A DNA stretch of 50,310 nt, taken from assembly GCF_013044505.1 (NCBI RefSeq), contig NZ_JABERD010000061.1:1-50310 (forward strand), read 5' to 3'. The position numbers were made by a program, and so were the translations under genes. This document shows, piece by piece, positions 8,133-15,990 of this stretch. Within the stretch, counting starts at the first letter, position 1, and the number at the start of each line of letters is the position of its first letter. Below the pieces are notes generated by a model that worked only from the letters and a program-made list of their open reading frames with translations, had not been told where the DNA came from and did no database searches. Source of the DNA: Streptomyces sp. S3(2020). Lineage in GTDB: Bacteria > Actinomycetota > Actinomycetes > Streptomycetales > Streptomycetaceae.

Positions 8133-9155
8133 CTACGTCACCCCTGGTCGTCGAAGACGTGGGCGACGGCGAGCGCGACGCGTCGCACCTCTGGACGATC
8201 TCCGGATGGAAGTAGTCGAGCCGTCGGTGAGCAACTTCGCCAGGCGGTCGGCGAATTCGGTGAGCGAGTCCAGTCGTGGTCCGCTGCGGGCGATACGAAA
8301 ACCGTGGCGGCGGCCCCAGAACGCGGCCTGGACGGCATGGAACTGGGCCCACCGCCGGACGCGTTCACGATCGAGTTCCGCGGCCTCGGCGAAGACGTCC
8401 AGGACGCGGTGGGCAGCCTTGCGCAGGTCATCCGCTTCGAGGAGCGTCAGCGCACGGGACTTCAGCAGTGTGCCGCCGTCGTAGGCGGGATCTCCCACAT
8501 ACCCCTTGGGGTCCACGGCCAGCCACGGCTCTCGGTCGGCACGCAGGATGTTCCGGGCATGGAGGTCACCATGGACGAGGGTGTCCGGCTGGGCCCGGCC
8601 CAGCTCCCGAACGGTCGCCACGGCGGCATCCAGCACGTGACGCGGCAGCGCATGCGCCAGTTCTTCGGCGTCCTTGCACAGGTGTTCCTCCCAGCCGCCG
8701 ACCTGCTCACACAGCCGGGGCAGGCCGCGCGGTGCGGGTACGGCCAAACGGCGATTGAGCCGCCCGGCGACCGTGATCACCTCGTCGCCGTCCTCGACCT
8801 CCGCCAGGGTCGACGACCGAACCCGCTCCAGCAGCATCGCGAACCGATCGTCGTCACGCTCATGCAGCAGCACGGCGCCGCGCCCGCCCCACGCAACGAA
8901 CGCGTCCGGCTCATGGACGTTGCCGGGATGCGGAAACGACACCTTCAGCACGGCGCTCCCCTCGCCTCGCCGCCGTACCGGAACGATGACACCGACGCCC
9001 CCGTGCATGACCTCGCCGTCCGGCACGCACCCCCAGCGCCCCAGCAGCTCCTCCACGATCCCGGGCAGCTCGGCGAGCCACGCCGCCCCGGTCTCGCCCT
9101 CGCGGCTGACGGTACTCCGGGCGAACTCCTCCGGCATCGCGATCATCCCGGGCAC
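8133..9155 (-). CDS. Aminoglycoside/hydroxyurea phosphotransferase, APH(6)-like
   Basis: A 340-residue kinase-fold protein of the streptomycin-6-kinase/hydroxyurea resistance family. The Brenner catalytic loop is intact (VHGDLHARNIL) and is followed by DPKG in the metal-binding position and YVGDPAYDGG. Earlier residues include VLKVSFPHP for the ATP-anchoring lysine. It may modify an aminoglycoside or a related small molecule; many chromosomal members have unknown substrates. The last ~25 residues are arginine-rich and unlike the family, while other frames over 8133-8220 read more naturally (LDYFHPEIVQ; VRRVALAVAHVFDDQG), suggesting an indel near the 3' end. The start could also be ATG 9146 or 9137. 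Confidence 0.8.
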   Translation of the reverse strand: MPGMIAMPEEFARSTVSREGETGAAWLAELPGIVEELLGRWGCVPDGEVMHGGVGVIVPVRRRGEGSAVLKVSFPHPGNVHEPDAFVAWGGRGAVLLHERDDDRFAMLLERVRSSTLAEVEDGDEVITVAGRLNRRLAVPAPRGLPRLCEQVGGWEEHLCKDAEELAHALPRHVLDAAVATVRELGRAQPDTLVHGDLHARNILRADREPWLAVDPKGYVGDPAYDGGTLLKSRALTLLEADDLRKAAHRVLDVFAEAAELDRERVRRWAQFHAVQAAFWGRRHGFRIARSGPRLDSLTEFADRLAKLLTDGSTTSIRRSSRGATRRARRRPRLRRPGVT

Positions 9156-9205
9156 CCTACGCGCCGGCCCGCCGCAGCCCCTCGACCCATGTCACGGGCA
9201 ACGCC

Positions 9206-9835
9206 TTACGGGCGGCGGGCCAGCAAGTGGGTGTCGAGGAAGCCCCGCTCGGACGCCGGGTCGTGGAGCAACCGAGCCAGCGTGGCGAGTCCGGCCCCGG
9301 CCAACAACTCGGCGAACTGCTCCGGCGGCCAGCTGTAGGCGGGCGCCACCTTGTGGTCGAAGCGGACCGGCTCCGGTGCCTCGGTTCCGAAGAAGGACAC
9401 CAGCAGCAGGCCCCCGGGTGCCAGGACACGCACCTGCTCAGCGAGCACCGCGGGGAGTTCTTCAGGTGGGGTATGGATCATCGAGTAGTGGGCCAGCACT
9501 CCGCCCAGCGCGTGGTCCTCGACCGGCAGAGCCTCCATCCGCGCTACGTCGAACCGCAGCGCGGGCTCGGTCCGGCGGGCGTGAGCGACCATCGCCGGGG
9601 AGAGGTCGATCCCGAAGGCGTCCAACCCCAAGTCGCGCAGCATGGCCGTCAGATGGCCGGGTCCGCACCCGACGTCGGCCACCCGCAGGTTCCCCGCATC
9701 ACGCACGAGCTCGGCGAAGGTGGCGATCATGTTCCGGGCGAACGGCCGCGTCTCCAACCGGCTGGTGAACATCGAGGAATAGAGCTCGACGACCCCGTCG
9801 TAGGCCGCCCTGGTCTCGTCCTGGTGTGTCAACAC
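9206..9835 (-). CDS. Class I SAM-dependent methyltransferase
   Basis: A 209-residue methyltransferase of the Methyltransf_11/25 type. Motif I is VADVGCGPGHLTAML near residue 57, the acidic SAM-ribose residue follows in FGIDLSPAM, and motif III-like sequence VLAPGGLLLVSFFG is near 145. An N-terminal helical region (YDGVVELYSSMF) resembles those of small-molecule methyltransferases. The substrate is unknown. It is transcribed towards the APH gene with a 50-base gap and may be co-transcribed with it. The start ATG at 9835 gives the full usual length. Confidence 0.85.
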   Translation of the reverse strand: MLTHQDETRAAYDGVVELYSSMFTSRLETRPFARNMIATFAELVRDAGNLRVADVGCGPGHLTAMLRDLGLDAFGIDLSPAMVAHARRTEPALRFDVARMEALPVEDHALGGVLAHYSMIHTPPEELPAVLAEQVRVLAPGGLLLVSFFGTEAPEPVRFDHKVAPAYSWPPEQFAELLAGAGLATLARLLHDPASERGFLDTHLLARRP

Positions 9836-9856
9836 GGGCAGGAAACTAACACCCGC

Positions 9857-9884
9857 GGGCGACGAGAGAAGCCCTCGCTCGCCC
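9857..9884 (-). terminator. Possible hairpin downstream of the 64-residue membrane protein gene
   Basis: GGGCGACGAG at 9857-9866 can pair with CTCG and TCGCCC at 9874-9884, giving about ten pairs with one bulge. It lies in the 118-base gap after the small gene's stop at 9954. No T-tract is present. Confidence 0.35.
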
Positions 9885-9953
9885 TGGATCCGTCGTCAAA
9901 GCCTACGGAGCCGGAGACACGCGAGGGGGGACAACAGGCCGGGCGGGGCGGCG

Positions 9954-10148
9954 TCAGAACTTGATGCTGCCGATCATCCCCGCGATGTTCGTCGTCAGCT
10001 CGCTGATCGTCGGCGCCACGGTCGAAGAGGCCAGATAGAAGCCGAGCAACATGCAGACGACCGCATGTCCGGCCTTCAGTCCTGACTTCTTGACCAGCAG
10101 GAAGACGATGATCGCCAGCAGCACCACCGCCGAAATCGAAAGTGCCAC
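9954..10148 (-). CDS. Conserved small membrane protein, 64 residues
   Basis: The GTG at 10148 follows a strong GGAGGTG ribosome site 7 bases upstream. The product has an N-terminal membrane helix (ISAVVLLAIIVFLLV), a KKSG basic turn, a second hydrophobic helix (HAVVCMLLGFYLASSTVA) and a short tail ending IAGMIGSIKF. Small proteins of this form recur in Streptomyces, some in plasmid-like islands, but no function is known to me. The 5' region carries copy 1 of a ~100 bp repeat that also precedes the 68-residue membrane protein gene at 12562-12768, so the two are probably controlled alike. Confidence 0.8.
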   Translation of the reverse strand: MALSISAVVLLAIIVFLLVKKSGLKAGHAVVCMLLGFYLASSTVAPTISELTTNIAGMIGSIKF

Positions 10149-10223
10149 GGCGGCTCACCTCCAAAGATCCCAAGAGCGCGGGGTCGGACCAGGGGGCAGA
10201 TAAATCCATACAGGCGCCAGCAG

Positions 10224-10323
10224 GTTCATACCCACTATGCGCTAGTGATCATAACTATCCGTGCGCGCGCATCCGTCGGCGCACGGCCGCACAAGGGGGC
10301 GCATGGCCAATATGGTCGGAGCA
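10224..10323 (-). promoter_or_regulatory. ~100 bp repeated upstream element, copy 1
   Basis: Aligns without gaps to 12863-12962 with about 84 of 100 bases identical. On the minus strand it carries TATGAT (10253 down to 10248), a good -10 hexamer, about 100 bases before the small membrane protein start. A short inverted repeat, TGCGC and GCGCA-like, sits upstream of it. Its right edge touches the start codon of the divergent S9 peptidase gene, so it could serve both. The promoter role is inferred from position and conservation. Confidence 0.6.
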
Positions 10324-12440
10324 TGACGACGACGTCCGACTCCTTCCCCCGCCGGCATGCCCGGACCCAGCGGTTCACGCTCGGCGCCCCACGCGCGTTC
10401 ACGGTGGCTCCCGACGGTTCCCGTGTCGTGTTCTTGCGCTCGTCCTCCGGTACCGACCGGGCGAGTTCACTGTGGGTGCTCGACCCCGCGGACGGCGGGG
10501 AGCGCGTGGCGGCCGACCCGCACGCCCTGCTCGGCGGTGCCTCGGAGGACCTGTCGCCCGAGGAGCGGGCGCGGCGCGAGCGCAGCCGTGAGGGCGGCGC
10601 CGGCATCGTGGGCTACGCCACCGACGCGGCGGTCGAGTTGGCCTCTTTCGCCTTGTCAGGACGGCTTTTCGCGGCGGAGCTGCGGGCCGGCACGGCACGT
10701 GAACTCCCCGTCCCCGGGCCGGTGATCGACCCGCGCCCCTCCCCCGACGGCCGGTTCGTCGCATACGTCGCACAGGGCGCCCTGCGCATCACGGGCGCCG
10801 AGGGCGAGGGCGACCGGGCGCTGGCCGAGCCGGAGTCGGAACAGGTCACCTACGGGCTCGCGGAGTTCATCGCGGCCGAGGAGATGGGACGGTCGCGGGG
10901 GTTCTGGTGGTCGCCGGAGTCGGACCGGCTGCTGGTCGCGCGCGCGGACGACACTCCGGTACGGCGCTGGTGGATCTCCGACCCGGCCCGTCCCGAACGT
11001 GATCCACAGCACGTCGCGTACCCGGCGGCGGGCACGGCGAACGCGGAGGTCCGGCTCTTCGTGATCGACCTCGGCGGGGCGCGCACGGAGGTGTCCTGGG
11101 ACCGGAAGCGTTACCCGTATCTGGCGCATGTGCACTGGTCAGCGGCGGGTGCGCCGCTGCTCCTCGTGCAGGCCCGGGACCAGCGCAGCCAGCTGTTCCT
11201 CGCCGTGGACCCGGAGTCGGGGACGACGCGGATGGTGCATGCCGACGAAGATCCAATTTGGCTTGATCTTTTCCCGGGGGTGCCCTGTTGGAGCCCTTCC
11301 GGGCGGCTCGTCCGGATCGCCGACGAGGGGGGTGCGCGGGTCCTCGCGGTGGGCGAACGTCCGCTGACGGGACCGCAGTTGCACGTCCGCGCGGTGCTGG
11401 ACGTCTCCGACGACGACGTGCTGATCTCGGCGTCGGCCGGGGAACGCGCGCCCGCGCCGGAGACCGGTGAGGTGCATGTGTACCGGGTGAACGAGCTCGG
11501 CATGGAGCGCGTCTCGCAGGGGCCGGGCGTGCACTCGGCGGTGCGCGCCGGGGGCGTGACGGTGCTGGTGTCCGCGACGCCGGACCTCGCGGGGTCCCGG
11601 GCGCGGGTGCTGCGGGACGGCAAGACGACGGCGACCATCACCTCGTACGCCGAAGATCCCGGTATGTCCCCGCGCATGATCCTCACCGAGGGGGGCGCAC
11701 GGCGGATCCCATGCGCCGTGCTTCTGCCTCACGATCACGACGGTGCGACCCCGTTGCCGGTTTTGATGGATCCCTACGGTGGTCCGCACGGTCCGCGCGT
11801 GCTGGCCGCCCACAACGCGCACCTCACCTCGCAGTGGTTCGCCGACCAGGGTTTCGCGGTGGTCGTCGCGGACGGGCGCGGCACGCCCGGCCGCTCGCCC
11901 GCCTGGGAGAAGGCGATCCACCACGACCTCACGGTGTCCCTGGACGACCAGGTCGAGGCGCTGGAGTCACTGGCGAAGTCGCATCCGCTCGACCTCTCCC
12001 GGGTGGCGATCCGGGGCTGGTCCTACGGCGGCTGGCTGGCGGGGCTCGCGGTGCTGCGGCGGCCCGACGTCTTCCACGCCGGGATCGCGGGGGCGCCGGT
12101 GACGGACTGGCGGCTGTACGACACGCATTACACGGAGCGGTACCTGGGCGATCCGACGGCGTCCCCCGAGTCGTACGCCAAGAGCTCCCTGGTGACCGAC
12201 GAGGGCCTCTCCTCCCCCGCCGAGCCGCACCGCCCGCTGATGATCGTCCACGGCCTGGCGGACGACAACGTGGTCGTCGCCCACGCGCTCCGGCTGTCCT
12301 CGGCCCTGCTCTCCGCGGGCCGCCCGCACGAGGTCCTGCCCCTCTCGGGCGTGACCCACATGACCCCGCAGGAGCAGGTCGCGGAGAACCTGCTGCTCCT
12401 CCAGGTCGACTTCCTCAAGCGGGCGTTGGGACTTTCCTGA
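10323..12440 (+). CDS. S9 family prolyl oligopeptidase / dipeptidyl peptidase IV-like
   Basis: A 705-residue serine peptidase without a signal peptide, so probably cytoplasmic. The N-terminal ~440 residues form a DPP IV-type beta-propeller. The C-terminal alpha/beta-hydrolase domain begins near PVLMDPYGGPHGPRV. The catalytic triad is visible: Ser567 in GWSYGG, Asp647 in HGLADDNV, His679 in GVTHMTP. Glutamates in LAEFIAAEEMGR match the DPP IV double-Glu motif that binds a free N-terminus. The start MTTTSDSF at 10323 is preferred over an upstream ATG at 10245, which would put the regulatory repeat inside the gene. Next to three peptide importers, it plausibly trims imported peptides. Confidence 0.9.
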   Translation: MTTTSDSFPRRHARTQRFTLGAPRAFTVAPDGSRVVFLRSSSGTDRASSLWVLDPADGGERVAADPHALLGGASEDLSPEERARRERSREGGAGIVGYATDAAVELASFALSGRLFAAELRAGTARELPVPGPVIDPRPSPDGRFVAYVAQGALRITGAEGEGDRALAEPESEQVTYGLAEFIAAEEMGRSRGFWWSPESDRLLVARADDTPVRRWWISDPARPERDPQHVAYPAAGTANAEVRLFVIDLGGARTEVSWDRKRYPYLAHVHWSAAGAPLLLVQARDQRSQLFLAVDPESGTTRMVHADEDPIWLDLFPGVPCWSPSGRLVRIADEGGARVLAVGERPLTGPQLHVRAVLDVSDDDVLISASAGERAPAPETGEVHVYRVNELGMERVSQGPGVHSAVRAGGVTVLVSATPDLAGSRARVLRDGKTTATITSYAEDPGMSPRMILTEGGARRIPCAVLLPHDHDGATPLPVLMDPYGGPHGPRVLAAHNAHLTSQWFADQGFAVVVADGRGTPGRSPAWEKAIHHDLTVSLDDQVEALESLAKSHPLDLSRVAIRGWSYGGWLAGLAVLRRPDVFHAGIAGAPVTDWRLYDTHYTERYLGDPTASPESYAKSSLVTDEGLSSPAEPHRPLMIVHGLADDNVVVAHALRLSSALLSAGRPHEVLPLSGVTHMTPQEQVAENLLLLQVDFLKRALGLS

Positions 12441-12447
12441 CAAGGCA

Positions 12448-12481
12448 ACGGACCGGGGTGACATGGCGCACCCCGGTCCGT
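12448..12481 (+). terminator. Terminator of the S9 peptidase gene
   Basis: ACGGACCGGGGTG at 12448-12460 pairs perfectly with CACCCCGGTCCGT at 12469-12481 around an 8-base loop and is followed by TTT. It begins 7 bases after the peptidase stop codon and also lies downstream of the convergent 68-residue gene, so it may work in both directions. Confidence 0.88.
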
Positions 12482-12561
12482 TTACGGCACCCGCACGGCC
12501 GTACGTTGTTCAGACTGACGCGTCCGTATATCGGGATCGGGTCGGCCGAGTTGCCTGCGTG

Positions 12562-12768
12562 TTAACGCGGTTGGTAAGCATTTGCACGGTTTTGGCGTGC
12601 CTCGACGGCGGTGAGGAGCGCCGCGACCGCCATCACCCACTCGGGGCTCAGCCCGGCGCACATCGTCACGATGACAGTGATCGTGACGATGACGACGACA
12701 CCGCGCCACCCGTTCGCGCCGTGTGTCCAACGGCCCCGAGGGGCATCCATGCACTGAGGTACGGTCAT
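12562..12768 (-). CDS. Small membrane protein, 68 residues
   Basis: ATG 12768 is preceded by GGAAGGTGA with 8-base spacing. The N-terminal ~20 residues are polar (with HGANGW), followed by a hydrophobic helix (GVVVIVTITVIVTMCAG), a turn (LSPEW), a second helix (VMAVAALLTAV) and a basic tail ending NAYQPR. I do not recognise the family; it somewhat resembles small membrane proteins of actinomycete plasmids. Copy 2 of the ~100 bp repeat lies upstream, as for the 64-residue gene at 9954-10148. An overlapping frame from 12778 lacks properly spaced ribosome-site support. Confidence 0.65.
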   Translation of the reverse strand: MTVPQCMDAPRGRWTHGANGWRGVVVIVTITVIVTMCAGLSPEWVMAVAALLTAVEARQNRANAYQPR

Positions 12769-12862
12769 TCCGCATCACCTTCCAGGTTCGCCTGGGGGCG
12801 GGCCTTCAGCGCGGTGTTGGTTGGGAAGCCGATCGCGCTGGGGGCCCTTTCCGTTGCTGGAA

Positions 12863-12962
12863 GTTCATACCCACCACGCGCTGGTGATCATAACTTTCCG
12901 GGTCTGCGCATCGGTCGGCGCACAGCCGCACAAGGGGGCGGCTGGACAACATGGCCGGGGCA
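12863..12962 (-). promoter_or_regulatory. ~100 bp repeated upstream element, copy 2
   Basis: The partner of 10224-10323, about 84% identical and ungapped. On the minus strand TATGAT at 12892-12887 is conserved, 119 bases upstream of the 68-residue gene's start, and TGCGC/GCGCA arms flank an 8-base loop further up. Together with copy 1 it brackets the peptidase gene as direct repeats 2.6 kb apart. Confidence 0.6.
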
Positions 12963-12986
12963 GAACGGCGAGATACCCAACCCCTG

Positions 12987-14036
12987 TCACCCCTCCTTCT
13001 CCTCCGGCGGCACCACCTGCTTCTCCTCCGCGAAATGGCACGCCGAGTCGTGCGCGGCCGGGCCCGGCAGCAGGCGGAACTCGCTCGGTACCGCCAACGC
13101 CGGTACCTCCAGGGCGCAGCGTTCCTGGGCCTTCCAGCAGCGGGTTCGGAAGCGGCAGCCGGAGGGGATGCTCGTCGGGGAGGGGACGTCTCCGGAGAGG
13201 ATGATGCGCTCTCGGTGTTCACGGGCCTCGGGGTCGGGGACCGGGACCGCGGAGAGCAGGGCCTGGGTGTAGGGGTGCGTGGGGTGGTCGTAGATCTCCG
13301 CGTCCTTGCCGATCTCCACGATGCGGCCGAGGTACATGACCCCGACCCGGTCCGAGATGTGGCGGACGATCGACAGGTCGTGGGCGATGAAGACGCACGA
13401 GAGCTCGAACTCGTTCTGGAGACGGTCCATCAGGTTGATGACCTGGGCCTGGACGGAGACGTCGAGCGCCGAGACCGGCTCGTCCGCGACGATCACCTCC
13501 GGGCGGAGCGCCAATCCCCGTGCGATACCGATGCGTTGGCGCTGGCCGCCGGAGAACTGGTGCGGGTAGCGGTTGATGTACTCCGGGTTCAGGCCGACCA
13601 CGTCCAGGAGGTCCTGGACCTTCTTCCTGCGGTCGCCCTTCGGCGCCACCTCCGGATGGATCTCGTACGGCTCCCCGATGATGTCGCCCACCGTCATACG
13701 GGGGTTGAGGGACGTGTACGGGTCCTGGAAGACCATCTGGATGTTGCGGCGCACCGACTTGAGGGCCTTGCCGGAGAGCTTGGTGAGATCCTCGCCCTTG
13801 TACTTGATCGTGCCGGCGGTCGGCCGTTCCAGGTTGACCAGCATCTTGGCGACCGTGGACTTGCCGCAGCCCGACTCACCCACGATGCCCAGGGTTTCGC
13901 CGCGGTCGAGGGCGAAGTCGACGCCGTCCACCGCCTTCACCGCGCCGACCTGCTTCTTGAAGAGGATGCCCGTGGTGAGCGGATAGTGCTTGACCAGCCC
14001 GCTCACCTCCAGGATCGGCTCCCGAGGCTCAGCCAT
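12987..14036 (-). CDS. System 1 peptide ABC importer ATPase, DppF/OppF type
   Basis: A 349-residue ATPase, last gene of the system 1 operon. Walker A GESGCGKST is at residues 53-61, Q-loop FQDPYTSLNPR, signature FSGGQRQR, Walker B VIVADEPVSALDVS and the H-loop in FIAHDLSIVRH. The C-terminal oligo_HPY extension is present (HPYTQALLSAVP, then GCRFRTRCWKAQERC and a last ACHF). These four cysteines are in the place where an iron-sulfur cluster has been reported in a mycobacterial Dpp ATPase. It overlaps the D-type ATPase gene by 8 bases. It is more distant from the F-type ATPases of systems 2 and 3 than those are from each other. Confidence 0.94.
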   Translation of the reverse strand: MAEPREPILEVSGLVKHYPLTTGILFKKQVGAVKAVDGVDFALDRGETLGIVGESGCGKSTVAKMLVNLERPTAGTIKYKGEDLTKLSGKALKSVRRNIQMVFQDPYTSLNPRMTVGDIIGEPYEIHPEVAPKGDRRKKVQDLLDVVGLNPEYINRYPHQFSGGQRQRIGIARGLALRPEVIVADEPVSALDVSVQAQVINLMDRLQNEFELSCVFIAHDLSIVRHISDRVGVMYLGRIVEIGKDAEIYDHPTHPYTQALLSAVPVPDPEAREHRERIILSGDVPSPTSIPSGCRFRTRCWKAQERCALEVPALAVPSEFRLLPGPAAHDSACHFAEEKQVVPPEEKEG

Positions 14037-15003
14037 TCAGGGTCTCCCTCCAGAAGTGGCAGGCGCTCGTGCGGTCCTCCGAGACGTCGTACAGCGGAGG
14101 CACGTCCGTCCGGCACACGTCCTGGGCCATCGGGCAGCGGGGGTTGAAGGCGCAGCCCGGCGGGATGTTCATGAGGTTGGGGGGCAGTCCCTTGATGGCG
14201 TAGAGCTCCTGGCCCTTCTGGTCAAGGCGCGGGATGGAGTCCAGGAGACCCTTGGTGTAGGGGTGGGCCGGCGCCTTGTAGATGTCGTGGACGGGGGCCG
14301 ACTCGACGATCCGGCCCGCGTACATCACCGCGATCCGGTCGGCGACGTCCGCGACGACGCCGAGGTCGTGGGTGATGAGGATGAGCCCCATGTTGAGCTC
14401 GCGCTGCAACTCCGCGAGCAGGTCCATGACCTGGGCCTGGACCGTCACGTCGAGTGCGGTCGTCGGTTCGTCGGCGATGATCAGGGCGGGTTCCAGGGCC
14501 ATCGCCATCGCGATCATGATGCGCTGGCGCATACCGCCGGAGAACTGGTGCGGGTACTGCTTGACCCGCTCCCTCGCGCCCGGGATGCGGACGCGGTCCA
14601 TCAGCTCGATCGACCTGGCCCGCGCGTCCTTCTTCGACATCCCGCGGTGGACGACGAACATCTCGCCGAGTTGGTCGCCCACGGAGAGCACCGGGTTCAG
14701 CGAGGACAGCGCGTCCTGGAAGATCATCGCCATCTCGGCGCCACGGACCTTCCGCCGCTCCTCCTCCTTGAGCTTCAGCAGGTCCTTGCCGCGGAAGAGG
14801 ATCTCGCCACCGGTGATCCGCCCGGGCGGCATGTCGAGGATCCCCATCACCGCCTGGGCCGTCACCGACTTGCCGGACCCGGACTCACCGAGCACGGCGA
14901 GCGTCTCGCCCTCGTCCACCGAGTAGTCGACCCCGTTGACGGCCTTGGCGACCCCGTCCCGCGTCCGGAACTCCACCTGCAGATCACGCACTTCGAGCAG
15001 CAT
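14029..15003 (-). CDS. System 1 peptide ABC importer ATPase, DppD/OppD type
   Basis: A 324-residue ATPase. Walker A GESGSGKSV, Q-loop IFQDALSSLNPV, signature FSGGMRQRIMIAMAM, Walker B LIIADEPTTALDVT and ITHDLGVVAD identify the D-type subunit that pairs with the F-type one in a heterodimer driving peptide import. The C-terminal cysteine pattern (PPGCAFNPRCPMAQDVC, then ACHF) is complete. The start ATG at 15003 is 9 bases after the stop of the C-type permease gene, and the 3' end overlaps the F-type gene, consistent with one polycistronic message from 18553 down to 12987. Confidence 0.94.
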   Translation of the reverse strand: MLLEVRDLQVEFRTRDGVAKAVNGVDYSVDEGETLAVLGESGSGKSVTAQAVMGILDMPPGRITGGEILFRGKDLLKLKEEERRKVRGAEMAMIFQDALSSLNPVLSVGDQLGEMFVVHRGMSKKDARARSIELMDRVRIPGARERVKQYPHQFSGGMRQRIMIAMAMALEPALIIADEPTTALDVTVQAQVMDLLAELQRELNMGLILITHDLGVVADVADRIAVMYAGRIVESAPVHDIYKAPAHPYTKGLLDSIPRLDQKGQELYAIKGLPPNLMNIPPGCAFNPRCPMAQDVCRTDVPPLYDVSEDRTSACHFWRETLNG

Positions 15004-15012
15004 GACGCCGAC

Positions 15013-15990
15013 TCACCTCAGCTTCGGGTCGAGGGCGTCGCGGACCGCGTCGCCGAGCATGATGAACGCGAGGACGGTGAGGGCGAGGGCGCCGGCCGGC
15101 CAGAGGAGCATGTGGGGGGCCTGGCGGATGTAGGCGGAGGCCGAGGAGATGTCGATGCCCCAGCTGACGGTCGGGGGCTTCAGGCCCACGCCGAGGTAGG
15201 ACAGGGTCGCCTCCAGGGCGATGTACGTGCCCAGCGCGATCGTCGCCACGACGATGACCGGGGCGACCGCGTTCGGCGCGATGTGGCGCAGCAGCTGGCG
15301 GGAGTTGGACGCGCCCAGCGCCTTCGCCGCCTGCACGTAGTCGTTCTGTTTGGCCGTGATCACCGAGCCCCGTGCGATCCGGGAGATCTGCGGCCAGCCG
15401 AGCAGCACCATGAAGCCGATCACCGGCCAGACCGTGTTGCTGGTCACCACCGAGAGCAGCACCAGGCCGCCCAGGACCACCGGGATCGCGAAGAACACGT
15501 CCGTGACGCGGGACAGGATCGAGTCCCAGAACCCGCCGAAGAAGCCGGCCAGCCCGCCGAGGGCCGAGCCGAGGATCGCGACCCCGAGCGTGGCGCAGAC
15601 GCCGACCGTCACCGACGTACGGGCGCCGTACACCGTGCGTGTGTAGACGTCGCAGCCCTGGCCGTCGAAGCCGAAGGGGTGTCCGGGCTGTGAGCCCTCC
15701 TGGGCCTTGGCGAGTTCGCACTTGAGGGGGTTGCCGGAGGCGATCAGGGACGGCCAGAGGGAGATGACGATCAGGAAGAGGATGACCAGGCCGGAGATGA
15801 TGAAGACGGGGTTGCGGCGGAGGTCTCGCCAGGCGTCCGACCAGAGGCTGCGGGGCTTGTCCGCGGGGCCTGTTCCCTGCGGACCGCCCGGAGTCTTCTC
15901 CAGCGTCTCCCCCTCCGCCATCGCCAGATCCATCGCGCCGCCCATGCCGGTCGCGGCGATCGCCTGGTCTTCCTGGGGCTGCTCAGGCAT
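15013..15990 (-). CDS. System 1 peptide ABC importer permease, DppC type
   Basis: A 325-residue inner-membrane permease. A polar cytoplasmic N-terminus of about 50 residues precedes the first helix (VFIISGLVILFLIVISLWPSL). The BPD_transp_1 core spans the C-terminal two thirds. The cytoplasmic EAA loop that docks onto the ATPases is AAKALGASNSRQLLRHIAPN, and the end (MLGDAVRDALDPKLR) is typical of DppC. Its ATG overlaps the DppB-type gene by 8 bases. It forms a heterodimeric channel with that protein. Confidence 0.93.
   Translation of the reverse strand: MPEQPQEDQAIAATGMGGAMDLAMAEGETLEKTPGGPQGTGPADKPRSLWSDAWRDLRRNPVFIISGLVILFLIVISLWPSLIASGNPLKCELAKAQEGSQPGHPFGFDGQGCDVYTRTVYGARTSVTVGVCATLGVAILGSALGGLAGFFGGFWDSILSRVTDVFFAIPVVLGGLVLLSVVTSNTVWPVIGFMVLLGWPQISRIARGSVITAKQNDYVQAAKALGASNSRQLLRHIAPNAVAPVIVVATIALGTYIALEATLSYLGVGLKPPTVSWGIDISSASAYIRQAPHMLLWPAGALALTVLAFIMLGDAVRDALDPKLR

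Noticed and set aside
10245..10322. Reading the repeat copies as coding (both give IIT-R--ASVGA-PHKGA)
   Set aside because: Differences between copies do not fall mainly at third codon positions, and the minus-strand promoter reading explains both positions better.
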